A DNA stretch of 64,000 nucleotides. Source: Citrus sinensis (Eukaryota; Streptophyta; Magnoliopsida; Sapindales; Rutaceae). A program made the position numbers and the translations under genes. Below, piece by piece: positions 35,532 to 47,968 of the stretch. Each line of letters opens with the position of its first letter. Positions within the stretch are counted from its first letter, which is position 1. The notes under the pieces were generated by a model. That model saw only the letters and a list, made by a program, of their open reading frames with translations, was not told the origin of the DNA and searched no databases. The stretch spans positions 7,998,001 to 8,062,000 of the forward strand of contig NC_068557.1 of NCBI RefSeq assembly GCF_022201045.2, written 5' to 3'.

Positions 35532-37619
35532 TCATGTCAATGGTAACCTCTTGAGAATTTGCCAATGGAATGGGATTATAGCGCTAATGCCGTGATGTTG
35601 GCTGCTTGTGGTTGTTACACAGTAATTTGAAGATACTATTTGACATTCTGCTATAACATCTGGTACTGGCTTGGGAAGAGGTTCCACTATTTCTTCTGTG
35701 ATCTCTACTTTTCGCTCCTCTGACATAACTTTCATAAACTTCTCCAATGCCTCACGCATCCATTCATACCGGCACAGTTGAAAGGCATCTTGTATGTTTA
35801 ACTGCAGAGTAAGATTGTCAGAAATATTGACATGCCTAAAGAATGAAATAGGAAGAGCCAGAAACTTGATGAAAAATTGTTAAATTTTCAGATGCTATAA
35901 TTTGAAAAAGAAAAACAGTATGTACATCAATTTTTTGCATGGTTTCTAAGCAATTTATAAAACTGACCCATTTCCTGTAGCGGTTTTCCTGCTCTGGCCA
36001 GATTTCAAGCTCCTCAGTTACTTCTAATGAAAACATGTACCCCCTGCAGCCTCCTTCCAGGCTATGTAGGTCCTGTTTGCTCTTGCTTCTAAACTCCCAA
36101 ATTCCCAATGGCTTTTCCTAAACAAAGATCAAATTTAGCCTATTATGACAACAGGTAAGCATAAGATGAATGATCTTTTCTTTCGGGGAGTACTCTCATC
36201 AGACTGTTATATTAATGACAAACGGTAATCATAAGATGAAGAGCTAGCTCTGAAGTCTTAATTGAACTACCAAGCAGCAGAAATTAAGAACCTACATTCA
36301 GTTTTCCTCTAACTCCTGCTTCCTCTAAGGCTTCACGACAAGCAGCTTCCATAACAGTTTCATCATTTTCCCATCCACCCTAAGAACAATCAGAACAAAA
36401 CAATGTAAATTGATGGTTCAACTTTCATATGCAGGAAAAACAGAAATTTCTTACATGCGAGTCTCATATCAAGAGAAAAATATGTACCTTTGGGAACACT
36501 AAATCACTTCGATTAGGTGAAGAAACCATAAGGACTTCTATTCTGGTTTGTGTATCTTCATTTTCATCCTCAGCATCCTTTGTTAGCCTATAGGGAATAC
36601 ATCTGTTGTATGGAAAATATCAGTATACTATGCAACAATACACGATACATGGTGTGCTAATAAGCATCAAATATTGAGCATGTGGTGTTTGAATTTATGC
36701 AGAAAAAATGAAAGAACTTGATTCTAAAAAATTTCCCCATTGATCATTATCATGTTTTAGACATTTGAATACTGATTATTGAACTCAAGATCAAAAGATG
36801 ATCATATTTCAGGTTTCTTAACTCAATATATCTGTACGCGGCATTAGTTTTCCGAATTGTCTTATCATTTTACAATCACACATCAAACATATAGAGGTGA
36901 AGCTAGAAACAATCTACAAAACATTTGTGCATATTACAAAAAGACATTGAAACGAAATTGGGTCAATTGTTGATTAAAACAATCTAGAACAGAACAGCCA
37001 TTTAAGCCTTGAAAATAACATGCACCATCATGTTTCACGCCGGATCAAAGTTCAGATACTTCCCCATTTTTCCACCTACACCTGGCCCCCGCCTACCAAA
37101 GGAAACGCCAAAATAATAATTCATTCCAGCAAATTTTATAATGATTTAGGGAAGACAATTTCACATATAGGACAAAATATACCACCAGATTAAATTATAA
37201 AATTATATGTTTGCACGAAGTCAATGTCAATGATAAAGCCCACAGATAAGAGATAAACTATTGCAATGCAAATACTTTAAACACAACAAATAAGACAAAT
37301 TTCTCATAGAACTAAATATTCTTCCCCTTGTCTAGAAACCATACGAGTTACTGATAAGGATTCCTCATTGGTCCAAAATTTCACAAACAATTTAGATTAA
37401 AATTTCCCCTACGTTCTCAGGATTTTGTTCTGAAAACTGTTTTTGGGAAACATCCTAATTAATTGTGTACAATCACAAGAATCCAATGAAGAATTAAACC
37501 CGAATGAAAACCAACATAAAAAAAAAAAAAAAAAAATTCAAGATTAAATACCCAGAAACAAGCCGAAAATTGTTATCATAACGTTGCCGGAGCCGGCCGG
37601 TTCTTGCTTCCACAGACAT
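35532..37619 (-). CDS. Nudix hydrolase, NUDT12/13-type
   Basis: Five exons, complement(join(35532..35801,35968..36117,36296..36379,36488..36602,37552..37619)), give 228 residues with every junction in phase. The N-terminus MSVEARTGRLRQRYDNNFRL is close to that of Arabidopsis NUDT12/13, which are mitochondrial. The Nudix box GX5EX7REUXEEXGU is complete across the exon 2/3 junction (GGWENDETVMEA then ACREALEEAGV). The following EFRSKS and GGCRGYMFSLEVTEELEIWP are family-specific, as is CRYEWMREALEKFMKVM. The C-terminal tail after about residue 175 is longer than in Arabidopsis members (about 203 residues). The enzyme hydrolyses nucleoside-diphosphate-linked substrates (Ap5A/Ap6A or inositol pyrophosphate type in relatives). 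Looks intact; the exact NUDT number is uncertain. Confidence 0.9.
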
Positions 37620-38308
37620 GGAATCTGCAGCAAGAACAAGAAATGATGAGAACCCAATTACAATAATAAATCAAATAATTCAGCAAAATGGTAACAACAG
37701 TTTAAAGGTAACAGATACCTACCAAAATATAGTTTAAACTTCAGGGGGAAAAACGAAAAAAAAAAGAAAAAAAAAGCTACAGGTTTTTTTGTTGGGTATA
37801 AAGAAAGTCTAGAAGATGAAAGGTTCAGAGTTCTGGCCTCGCTTCTCTAAAACTAAAAACTGGAAAGCATTGAACAGAAATTTTTGTGGTTGTATGAGAA
37901 TGAATCAAGCAAAAGAAAGAAGGGAAAAGAAGACAACAAATGAAGAAGACAAAAACAATAACCAAGTCTTGCCTAAAAGCAAGGAAACCGAGAGTTTTGC
38001 GCGGGGCCGGTAATTAACGGCACCCCCTTTCATTCACTTTAATAGGGGACATCATTATTAATTTTTTAACCAATTTATTTATTTATTAATATTATTTTTA
38101 AAAAAATTGTTTTATTGATTGTTGGGAAAATTATGGAAACGACCAAAATCCAGGTCAACTTACAAAATAACCCACTTATTACATATATTACTTTTGCAGT
38201 AAAAGTTGCCATTTTTCGTACGATAATACCCTTAAGTAAGGTGAGAATTGAGTGGCCAATTCTTTATATTTGTTGTCGTGGAAAGCGTGGTCATTCTTAA
38301 CACCTTCT
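37620..38308. other. upstream region of Nudix gene
   Basis: Holds the 5'UTR and promoter of the minus-strand Nudix gene. Purine-rich DNA at 37,740-37,990; then AT-rich. No other gene supported. Confidence 0.5.
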
Positions 38309-39152
38309 CAAAGAAACAATTTTATCTTGTCAACACTATTGAGTTGATTTTCATACACAAATATATGTTGGACGATACCGACACTGTTTCAGTTATTTAT
38401 TATTATTGACACTGTTCATCGTAATAGACAACATTTATATTCGTAATACGCTGTTAATATTATCTGCATATTTATTATTATTGACGTTGTTAATTCTATT
38501 AGACAGTGTTTGTTGAATGTTTGTTAATTGTATTAGATAATGTCAACACTGTTTCATCTATTTATTATTATTGACACTATTGATTGAAATAGACAGCATC
38601 TATATTCGTGTAAATTACGCTATTAATATTGGCTTGTATATTTATTACTACCAACACTGATAATCGTGATAGTTAATGTTTGTTGAATGTAGTGAATAAT
38701 ATTAACACCGTCTTGTCTATTTATTTATATCAAAGAAGCAATTTTATCTTGTCAACACTATTGAGTTGATTTTCATACACAAATATCTGTTGGGCGATAT
38801 CGACACTGTTTTACTTATTTATTATTATTGACACTGTTCATTGTAATAGACAACATTTATATTCCTGATAGACTGTTAATATTATTTGCATATTTATTAC
38901 TACTAACGTTGTTAATCGTGGTAGACAATATTTGTTGAATGTTTGTTAATTGTATTAAATAATGTCGACATTGTTTCATCTATTTATTATTATTGACACT
39001 GTTGATCGGAATAGACAGCATTTATATTCGTATAAATTACGCTATTAATATTGGCTTGCGTATTTATTACTACCAATACTGTTAATCATGATAATTAATG
39101 TTTGTTGAATGTAGTGAATAATATTAACCCTGGCTTGCTTATCTATTTCTAT
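38309..39152. repeat. two-copy tandem duplication, 422-bp period
   Basis: CAAAGAA(A/G)CAATTTTATCTT starts at 38,309 and again at 38,731, and the two units stay alignable for about 420 bp. Inside each unit a shorter motif (TTTATTATTATTGACACTGT, AATAGACA.CATTTATATTCGT) recurs two to three times, so the array is a nested repeat. Confidence 0.9.
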
Positions 39153-40728
39153 CAACATTGTTCATCGCAATAGAAAGTGTTTGATTGATCAAGTAGACTG
39201 TAGATAACTTTGACATTATCTTACATAAAAAAACACTTATTTAATGGCAACTAAAGTAGGAGGAAATGATAATTAAATTATTTTTGTAAATAAACCATAC
39301 TTGTAGGTCCTAACTCTAATTTTCTCCAAATTTTTATTTTTGGGAATATGATTTTTAAGAAACGACGCATCGTGGATTGCCGGATCCGATTATTAATTTA
39401 CTCCCTTGTGGGGTCATAATGATTTTCAACAAATCAAAGTCAACTTAAGGGGTGAATCTTATTGGGAGCTTCCAATGGTTTTGTTGTACTTAATATTTAT
39501 TATTTTATTTTATGTTAAATTATAGTAGTTAGTTTCTGTCTTCAGATGCCTTCCAAGAAATTGTGCATTTATAAAAATCTTTTTACTGTTATTATTAGGG
39601 CTAGTTAATGTTCTTAAATTTAAATGTGTTTTCAGGTTTCTTCTTCTTTTTCATATTTTTTTTTTTGGACTATGGGTCAAGGGAAAGATTACGTGATTTG
39701 ATTAGGAAATTAACAGCCTGCGGCTCCATATTGTTTTTAACTTATTTTAAACAATTTTTCTATTTTTATGTTTTTTTTTTCCTTTCTTTTGTCATATCTT
39801 CTAGAAAACAAATCCTCAAATTTTTCTCTTTGTCTTATTGTCAATTAGAATTGATTCTGAAGCAGATACGTTGAAAAATGACTTTACAAATATTTTAAAA
39901 ATTTTTGATCATTCGCTATTAACAATTCATAAATTAAATTTACAACACAGTTAAACACATAAATGTGTTCTAACTGCGTAAATATATCATTATTTTTTTT
40001 ATGGCAACATTTTTTTAATATCAGAGATTGTATAATTATATTTTTAGTTGTCCATCCCACACATAAATATAACCTATGATGTTTTAAAATTTTTCACAAT
40101 AGTGACTTTCCGTATTAGTTATTGAAATTATTTTTCTACACTGAAAATCTAAACATATATAAAAAGAAAAGCACTATGATTATTCGTAAGAAACAGAACT
40201 TGAAAACGATAAAATCAAAGCTTTAGTTTTAATCTTTTGCTACATACCCATCAACCAACTGACTTATCCATTAAAAAGTAAAAACATATGAGAAACATTT
40301 TTGTAATCTTACTATCAAATTAACATCAATAATTAAATAATTATTTGTGTGATGAATTTACATTGGTATTATATTAGTTGAGATATAAATTTTATATTCA
40401 AATTTTATATGTGCATTGTTAAAAAATGATAAAAAAATTTAAACTCATTTTTAAATAAAGCAGTGACTCAAACAAAGGTTCTCTCATCCGAATATTTATA
40501 TATTTTAAGATATGAATTTGAGATTAAAAAAACGTTACTCGATTATCAGTTACAATATAACAGTGTAGCTATGCTTTCAAGTAGTAATCCGCCTTTTCAA
40601 AAGTCGAACAATAATTAATAAAAGGAGACCGAAAAACGACATAATTTAAGCATATCTTCCGTTTTAATATATAATACTATATACCATATCAAAAGAGAAA
40701 AAGTAAAGAAAAAAAGTAGATAAAAAGG
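39153..40728. other. gene-free spacer
   Basis: AT-rich DNA with T-rich runs near 39,645-39,665 and 39,770-39,785. No gene recognised. Confidence 0.5.
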
Positions 40729-40918
40729 ATTGGAATTATTAATCCATGAAGCTTCCTTGAAGTTCAATATGTCAAATGGTTCTCACTTTTCGTATCCCTA
40801 CCCAAATTTTATGATAAATTGTCTCTTGAATATACATATTTATCATTGAAAGTCACAGTTTTAGCTCATTGGGATTAAGCGATTACTTTGTTATTTGCCC
40901 TTTCTTCTTTCGGCGGGG

Positions 40919-40920
<2 letters not shown>

Positions 40921-40949
<29 letters not shown>
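40921..40949. repeat. poly(G)29 tract
   Basis: 29 uninterrupted G residues on the + strand, preceded by CGGCGGGGCC. In the paralogous block near 63,234 the same place reads CCGGGGGTGGTGGTGG, so the run has expanded or been purified in this copy. Confidence 0.9.
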
Positions 40950-41399
40950 AAGGATCATCAAGTGATTAATTTAGTGCACAGAAGTTAGTTAGTTACACTT
41001 TTTTACACAGATTCTCAATCATTTATTTTATCTAAAGCTATGGTGCTGGTTTAGCACGCAATTAGTCGCAACGATATATAACATTTTAACTATCTATACG
41101 TTTCCAAAAATACAAATATCAGTAGTATTGACAATATTATCTTCATTAATGGCGGAACAATGAAGAACGCGGCTAAACAAAAGGAGATTGAATTTCCTGC
41201 ACTAAAGGTGGAACAATGAAGAAAACAGGCAGACAAAAGGAGATTGAATAAACTCATCAGATGAAGGTTACTCGAAATTTAATCCACCATAAAAAGTTTT
41301 ACTTTTTTCATAACTTATTTGAGATCTGATATACCACCACCACATCACTTACATATAATTATCATCAACTGTCCTCGAATGAAACTTTTTGGAAGTTCT

Positions 41400-41893
41400 T
41401 TTTTTTTTTTTAATATTGTTATACTCAAATATTACAATTAATATTTACAAATAGATTATATAATTGGGACCTTTATCGTAGCATGTACTCATCTGAAGCA
41501 CTGCCCAAATTCTTTAAATCCTCTTTAATATTTGAAGGGTGTCGAGACTGTCTCCACTCAATTATTTGATAATTGAAGGACTAAAACTAACCCGCATAAT
41601 GTTTCCAAATTCTTTAAACCATCCACTCAATTATTTAATAATTAAAGAATTAAAACTAACCCCCATAATATTGCCCATATTCTTTAATTCCTCTCTAATA
41701 TTCGAGGGGTGTCGAAACTGTCTCTACTCCCTCTCTAATATTTGAGGGGTGTCGAGACTGTCTCTACTCAATTATTTAATAATTGAATAAGGACTGAAAC
41801 TAACTTCTATAATACTTTTATAGAGACTAAAACTATTATTCTTAATATTATAAGTGTAAGGACTCTCCCACTAGACCAAAGACCTATTAGTAA
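41400..41893 (-). mobile_element. tRNA-derived SINE on the minus strand, internally expanded
   Basis: Plus-strand T14 (41,399-41,412) marks the minus-strand A tail; the 5' end near 41,893 has an A box (TGGTCTAGTGG) and shares CTATTAG with the SINE at 57,409. The middle carries repeated blocks (TCTCTAATATT.GAGGGGTGTCGA..CTGTCTC, ACTCAATTATTTAATAATTG), making it about 160 bp longer than its relative. The B box is decayed. Block E copy 2 lacks it, giving a paralogous empty site. Confidence 0.78.
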
Positions 41894-42071
41894 ATTTTCT
41901 CAAAGTTTAATTAACTATAAAATTCTTCATTTTTCATTACTTGTGTACATTTTTATATAAAGAGTCTTTAAGTGATACTGACATGCATCACCGTTTCACC
42001 GCACAACATTATTATCAAATGAAGCTACCTCGAAGTTTAAACTAACTTAAATGTTCTTCTTTTTCATAACC

Positions 42072-43943
42072 TACATAAAAATTATGGAGAAAGTCTTTAA
42101 TATTTGGTAATGCGGGTACCACTACATCACTGTATGCTATTATCATCATCAATGAAACTTCTTCAAATTTTAATCTACCATAAAAATTCTCTCCCATGTA
42201 TGCAATGTGGCATACCACCAATTGTTTGGTAAACATTTATGTCGGTGGATTGACTATTATTTGAAAGAATAATTGTTTAAAAATAAATATAATATTTAAT
42301 GGGAATTTTTTTTTTATTATAGACACGTTGTATATAATTTTTTAGTCTAAAATTTAAAAGTTTAAAAAAATTTGAAAAAACTTTAAAATTATGAAGTTTA
42401 ACAACATTGCGAAATTAAAATTTAAGCTGCACAGATTAAAATTTTTTTTTTGAACTTACCTCCGCTATAAAATTTTGAATTAGAAAATGTTTATATATAT
42501 TTTGACGTCTGGGGAACAATAAATCTGACAATAAATGTGAAAATGACTTGATGGGATACCCACGTGCATGCCGACATGCATGTCTTTATGGACAAATGTA
42601 TCACATGCTCAAGACTTGTCGAACCAGGCCAAATTGATACGTTATACGTACATGCATACGTATATATTCTTGGTTGAGATCTTCAGTTAGAACTCATAGA
42701 TTTTAAACATCATTTCTGAATTAAATGTGAACTTCATATACATAATAAAAAAATATAATTCCCCAGAAATATATATATTTATGCTCAAACTTGAAAGAAA
42801 AGTTAAATTAATAATCAGTTTTGTTGATCGACTGTGTACACATATTTCGCTGCGTCTAAACTGTTGACCAACAGCCACCATATTTGCAGTGTTCATAATG
42901 GCAATGAATTAATAACGTCAAGCCCATGTGAGAGCTTTCGGTTGGTTGGATGCTATCACCGGCCTATTAATTTCTTCCTCTCTACTTCATTCATTCTCAA
43001 AATATTATATTGAATTTAACAATTTTATATACCAAGACCAAGTCAAGATTCTACTGTTACAAGTCTTTGATAGGATCCATTTGCAAGTAATCATTCATAA
43101 GTTTTCTCTATTTCTGAAAGACTTTATGCCGTATGCTTTGCTTTGGCATCGATTCTTTTGTCTATGAATTCATGGAGCATTTCCATTTGGCATCTTTTTG
43201 TGGGACAAGTACTTATATTCAATTCTTCTTTACGTTATAATTTGGTCGATCAAGCACGGCTTTCAAAGGGATATATTCATGTTCTTCAATTTAATGTTCT
43301 TTTTTTCCTTCTTTTCAAATGACAATATATAATAAATTAAAAATATGCAAGAACCTTGATGATGCAGTCGAGATATCATGACTCACAATAAATTTCATGT
43401 ACTTCTAAACATCTGAAAGAAAATTTACTCCCAATTTTACATACACGAGGACTTGATCCAAGCAAGAGGCAAATTGGATGATTCCCTTCTCTCAAAAGTT
43501 TTTTCATCGAAATATAACTATTGTACATGAATTTCGTACGCTTGTTTCGATTAAATTCTATGAAATGATTGTGTTATTTAATGAAATGATACGATGGTTT
43601 TATCGAAATCTTTTTGTAGTCTCGCTAAAATAGGGTTTAACAAAACCAAGCGTTAAAGCAGTTAGGGTTTCGAGTTGTATGGCTATGGCAATTAATTATG
43701 AAAAGAGATAGCTTAAAGAGGCAGCAAAGGCCTCAAAAAGCAGGCACGAGAGAAGCTAACTCACAAGGACAAAAGAGCGTGGTTCATCAATCATCACATC
43801 AAAACCTAAGAGTACTATTAGAACCACGCCTGCGGAGGGTATTTGAATGTGTTGAATTTTTTACTAACTTTTTAAAAAGATACAATTAGTAGTTACTAAA
43901 TAAAAATATAAACTTAATTAAATTTTATTTATATATTATTATA
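42072..43943. other. gene-free spacer
   Basis: AT-rich DNA up to 42,500, then mixed. No gene recognised on either strand. Confidence 0.5.
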
Positions 43944-44727
43944 GGAAAATTATCAATCATATATTCTTAAATGACACTCGTATCAAACATGTGTGAACAC
44001 TTTTCAAGTGTATCACTCGTATACCCTAAGTTGACAAAATATTTTTGCCGTCCATCAATCTGTTAACTTCCGTTAGAAAGTTAACAGAATTATGGCAAAT
44101 TGACTATTTTGCTCTTAAAACTCAAAATGAGGTAAAAAATAAATTTACTCTAAAAATTAACGTAAATTTTCAATACACAATTTTTTTTTTATTTTTTTAT
44201 TAATAATACATTTTTTTATTAAAAAAATGAATTATTAATGGTACATATTATTAACAATTATCTATAAAAAAATATCTATATTATACCATAAAAAATTATT
44301 AACAACATATTATTTACAATTATACATATTGCACCATAAAAATTTTCAGTTGGAGTTTGGAGGAGTAGATCTTCAAAAATGTAGGTTAAATTTTGGAGGA
44401 GTAGATTTGGTTGTAAAGTATTTTTTTTAGCAATTATTAATAATTATCGGATAAATGGGATGATATGTCATTTTTATCAATATATATCATATGTCATGTC
44501 ATTTTTTACTAGGCAAATGGGATGACATGTCATTTTTTTAATAAAAATTTCGTCAATCTTAAAAGACTAGATTACCCTTATGATGTCAGCACTTGCAAAC
44601 GGAAGTTAACGGATTGGTGGACGGCATAAGTGTTTTGTCAACTTAGGGCATACGAGTGATACACTTGAAAAGTGCTCACACACGTTTGATACGGGTGTCA
44701 TTTAAGGGTATAAGGCTGAAAATTTCC
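43944..44727. mobile_element. Mutator-like MITE with long (about 135 bp) terminal inverted repeats
   Basis: 784 bp. Left 43,944 to about 44,080 and the reverse complement of about 44,594-44,727 share AACTTCCGTT, CCTAAGTTGACAAAA, CACTTTTCAAGTGTATCACT and GACAC.CGTATCAAAC. A perfect 10-bp duplication TATTATTATA flanks it (43,934-43,943 and 44,728-44,737), matching the 9-10 bp of MULEs. No coding. Confidence 0.9.
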
Positions 44728-44788
44728 TATTATTATATATGTACGTATTATAAACAATTGATCACAATTCAGCTCAACATTAAATTCA

Positions 44789-45209
44789 AGAGAAATTATC
44801 AATCGTATACCCTTAGTTTACTTCTTATCAAATTTATCACAACACTTTCAGGGCATATCAGTTGTCCACCTTAAGTTGACAAAATGTATATGATGTCCAC
44901 CAAACCGTTAGTTGCCGTTTAAATATGATGACGTTAGAGGGGTAATTTGGTCTTTTCATATGATACAAGTGATAATTTTAGGGTATATAAGTGATAATAA
45001 AAGATTTTAAAGGTATATAAGTGATAATTTTTAAGTGTAAAATCATCAATTCGCTACAACTCTGTTAACTTTCAAATGACAGCTAACAGTTTAGTGGTCG
45101 GCATATAACTTTTGTCAATTTACGGTAGACGATTGATGCACTCTTAAAAGTGTTATAATATTTTTAATAAAAGAATAAATTTAGCGTAAACCAATGATAA
45201 TTTTCCTAA
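44789..45209. mobile_element. second, related Mutator-like MITE, 421 bp
   Basis: The ends are inverted (AGAAATTATCAATCGTATAC on the left; AGGAAAATTATCATTGGTTT read from the right), with further paired words (AAGTTGACAAAATGT / AATTGACAAAAGTT). It is flanked by ATTAAATTCA (44,779-44,788) and ATTAAATCCA (45,210-45,219), one mismatch in ten. It lies only 51 bp from the previous duplication. Confidence 0.8.
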
Positions 45210-45219
45210 ATTAAATCCA

Positions 45220-45475
45220 TAATTGATATACATGATTGTTCAAGATAGCAAGTGATTCTAGATCGGTTTAATTAGTCTGGTGTACCTTTCCAAACCGGAA
45301 TTTTGGGTTGGGTTGCATTAACTTTCTTGATGAAGAAACCAATTGGCACGTGACAGTTGATACTCGGCCAATAAACAAGTAGTAATTAACGGTTTGGTTT
45401 GGTTGGTACTGTGATTTGATGTGAGATCGTTGGTGCAAAATTATGATTTTGCCCCATATTTGAATTATAAAGAGT
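45220..45475. other. spacer
   Basis: No feature recognised. Confidence 0.4.
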
Positions 45476-46151
45476 TAGAGCTATCAAAACAAGTCATCGG
45501 GTCGTGTTCATATCGTATTAAATTTAGGTCGACCCAAATCTGACCCATTTAATAATCGTGTCAAAATATTAAGACCCAAATCTGATACGGAAAAATAATC
45601 AAGTTACCCAATAACCCGCTTAATATATATACATTAAATAAAATTTATATCAAATATTTATATACTGTCATACATACATAATTTATCGATATTATAAAAT
45701 GTACATATCTATCAAAATATTATACATTTACACTATTGAAGTTTTAATTACATATATTATATTATATTATATTATATTATATATCAATATTATAAAATAT
45801 ACATGTCTAACAATATTTTACACATTTACAGTATTGAAGCTCTAATTGTATATAAAATTTTATAAATAAAATACTATGTTTATGTTCATCTTTTCAAAAA
45901 ATAAAAATAAAAGAGAGAATCATCTCTAATAGTTGAGTTTTGATAATAAGAACCTACAAATTATTTTAAAATAGAAAATATAATCAGGTCATTGATCGGG
46001 TAAATGGGTTAAGAACTTTAACCCTAACTCGACACGGAAAAAAATCGTGTCGATCCGGACCTAACTCATTTAATAATCGTGTTAAATTTGACAACCCATA
46101 CCCATTTATTCGTGTCGGGTAATCGGGTCGTGTCAAATTTTTCTAGCTCTA
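45476..46151. mobile_element. hAT-like non-autonomous element (CGGGTCGTGT type)
   Basis: Ends TAGAGCTATCAAAA and, from the right, TAGAGCTAGAAAAA. Subterminal CGGGT/CGTGTC/GACCC words occur at both ends around an AT-rich core that includes an (ATATT)n run at about 45,754-45,783. The duplication is not readable. Confidence 0.7.
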
Positions 46152-46452
46152 TAGGTAACAAACACATGATCGTCACGAATGATAACCCTAAAATTAATGA
46201 ATTTGGATTTAGTTGTGTGTTGAGTTATGCTTTTTTTTTTAATCATCTTTTATCATACATTTCTTTATAATAATTTATGGCTAAGATATCATGTCATCAG
46301 GATATCAATTTAATAGTCTGATAAATTTTATATATAGAATAATAAATTTAGTATAAAATAAAAACCGTTTTGAAGTTTTTATTAGTGATTTGATATTTTT
46401 ACCTTATAAAAATAAAATTGTCAAATTAAACTGATGTTAAAACAAATTTTAG

Positions 46453-46720
46453 TCCCTATTTGGTATTGAGATACGGTAACATTTAAGCTACATGTGCTCT
46501 AGGGAAAATTTTATGGGTATAAAACAAAAATTAATAATATGGAGCGAATACTATTTTTAAGTAATAATTTTAACAAAATTATTAAAAATAGCATAATTTT
46601 TTTATGATACAAATGTAAAATTAAATTAACTTAACTTTTAAATTATAGTAGTTAGTATTTATCAAATACTTTGATGTTATAGCTTTAAAGCTATAGATAC
46701 CTAATATCAATTCCAGACAA
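46453..46720. mobile_element. candidate MITE related to the GGTGCGTTT family
   Basis: GTCCCTATTTGGTATTGAGA on the left is partly mirrored by CTAATATCAATTCCAGAC on the right, and the interior has TAGTTAGTATTTATCAAATACT like the other copies. Bounds approximate. Confidence 0.4.
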
Positions 46721-47968
46721 AGACGTTAGTGATCAAATAGTTGAAAACCTAAGTCATTAGTGAAAAGAAAAAAAAAATTAAGAATGATTCAATTGATTAT
46801 TTCTCCAAATTTTCTTCTTAATTTATTATTTTATAATTATTTTTTTAAAAGTGGGTGTGTGCTAAATGAAGCCTCATACGTGGTTGGGATGACAACTGGG
46901 CCCAGTGATTTTACTTATTAGTATTAGAGTTCAGATATTTGCGTAACTGTGGCCAACTTTTCTTCTCCATTTTTGTTTCCCCTCCCAAATCGTGGGCCAC
47001 AAAAACGGCAACATTCTGCTTCCGCTGCAGTTTCTGTGGCTCCAGTAGGTCCTTTATGGATAAATATCATTATTCTTTTTAATAATCATTTTTGAGTATT
47101 GATCTCTTTATTTTTTTTAATACGAATATGTTTTTAAGTTATAAAATTTAATAAATTTATTTTTTAATAAAATATAAAATTATATAATTTAATAATATTA
47201 CAAATTAACTTTTTAAAATTAAATATTTTAAAAATATATCCGTATAAAAAATAATATTATCATCCACTTCCACTATATCAAAAGACTTCCAAGATAAAAA
47301 GATAAACTTTAGTTCATATTTCAATTACATGATGATTAAGCAGTCAATTAGTTCATGAAATTATCAACATGATGGTGACGTTGTATCAAATTATTGGTTT
47401 CAATGGACACGTCTTCTCACTTCTTTAATAGTGTAAATAGGCATCACGAACGGATTCGGAGCATATTATTATTAGTGGTAGCCCAATCATTTACAAGTTA
47501 CAGGAGAAAATGGGGTCATTTGGAATATCACCAATACATAAAACTCAGAAAAAAAAAAAAAACAGTGAGTCCAAATTTAAAATGTGTTTTCCCGAAACAT
47601 TTTCATATAAAATTAAAAGACAAACTCATGGTATGGAATAATATTTCCCACTACAAGAAGCCAATTAAAGTTTCTGAACTTGGAACATTATAGCTTTTAT
47701 AAAACTAGTATATTTGGTAAACATTTACAGCTGTTATTTGTAAACTAAATTAATTTGATGAAAGAGAAATATCTTTAATATCATGATTGTTTTTATCAAA
47801 ATTATTATTAAAAAATAATATATTCATATTTAAATTTTATTTCATTACTCCAACTTTCTTAATTTAAAACTTCGACAACAAAAGGACCCTAAAAAGATCC
47901 TCATCCCTTGTCCCTACTTGGAAATGCAACAACCCCCATTCTCGCCTCCCCTGGGCACGCCTGGGTTA
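46721..47968. other. spacer with a MITE fragment at about 47,700-47,890
   Basis: No gene. The TTTGGTAAACATTTACAGCT and ATATCTTTAATATC words near 47,715-47,780 match the interior of the MITE family above. Confidence 0.4.

Larger units (their letters stand above)
40729..42071. repeat. segmental duplication block E, copy 1
   Basis: Matches 63,047-64,000 (which is cut by the window end) almost base for base in long stretches, such as GAAGCTTCCTTGAAGTTCAA and GCTCATTGGGATTAAGCGAT. It differs by a SINE insertion at about 41,400-41,893 and by lacking a 133-bp segment present in the other copy. Confidence 0.92.

Noticed and set aside
37816..38013. 65-codon open stretch upstream of the Nudix gene
   Set aside because: Purine-rich 5' flank of the Nudix gene read on the other strand; low-complexity Lys/Glu/Asn protein.
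39608..39874. 88-codon Phe-rich open stretch
   Set aside because: Produced by T-rich DNA; no signal-peptide or membrane-protein logic beyond poly-Phe.
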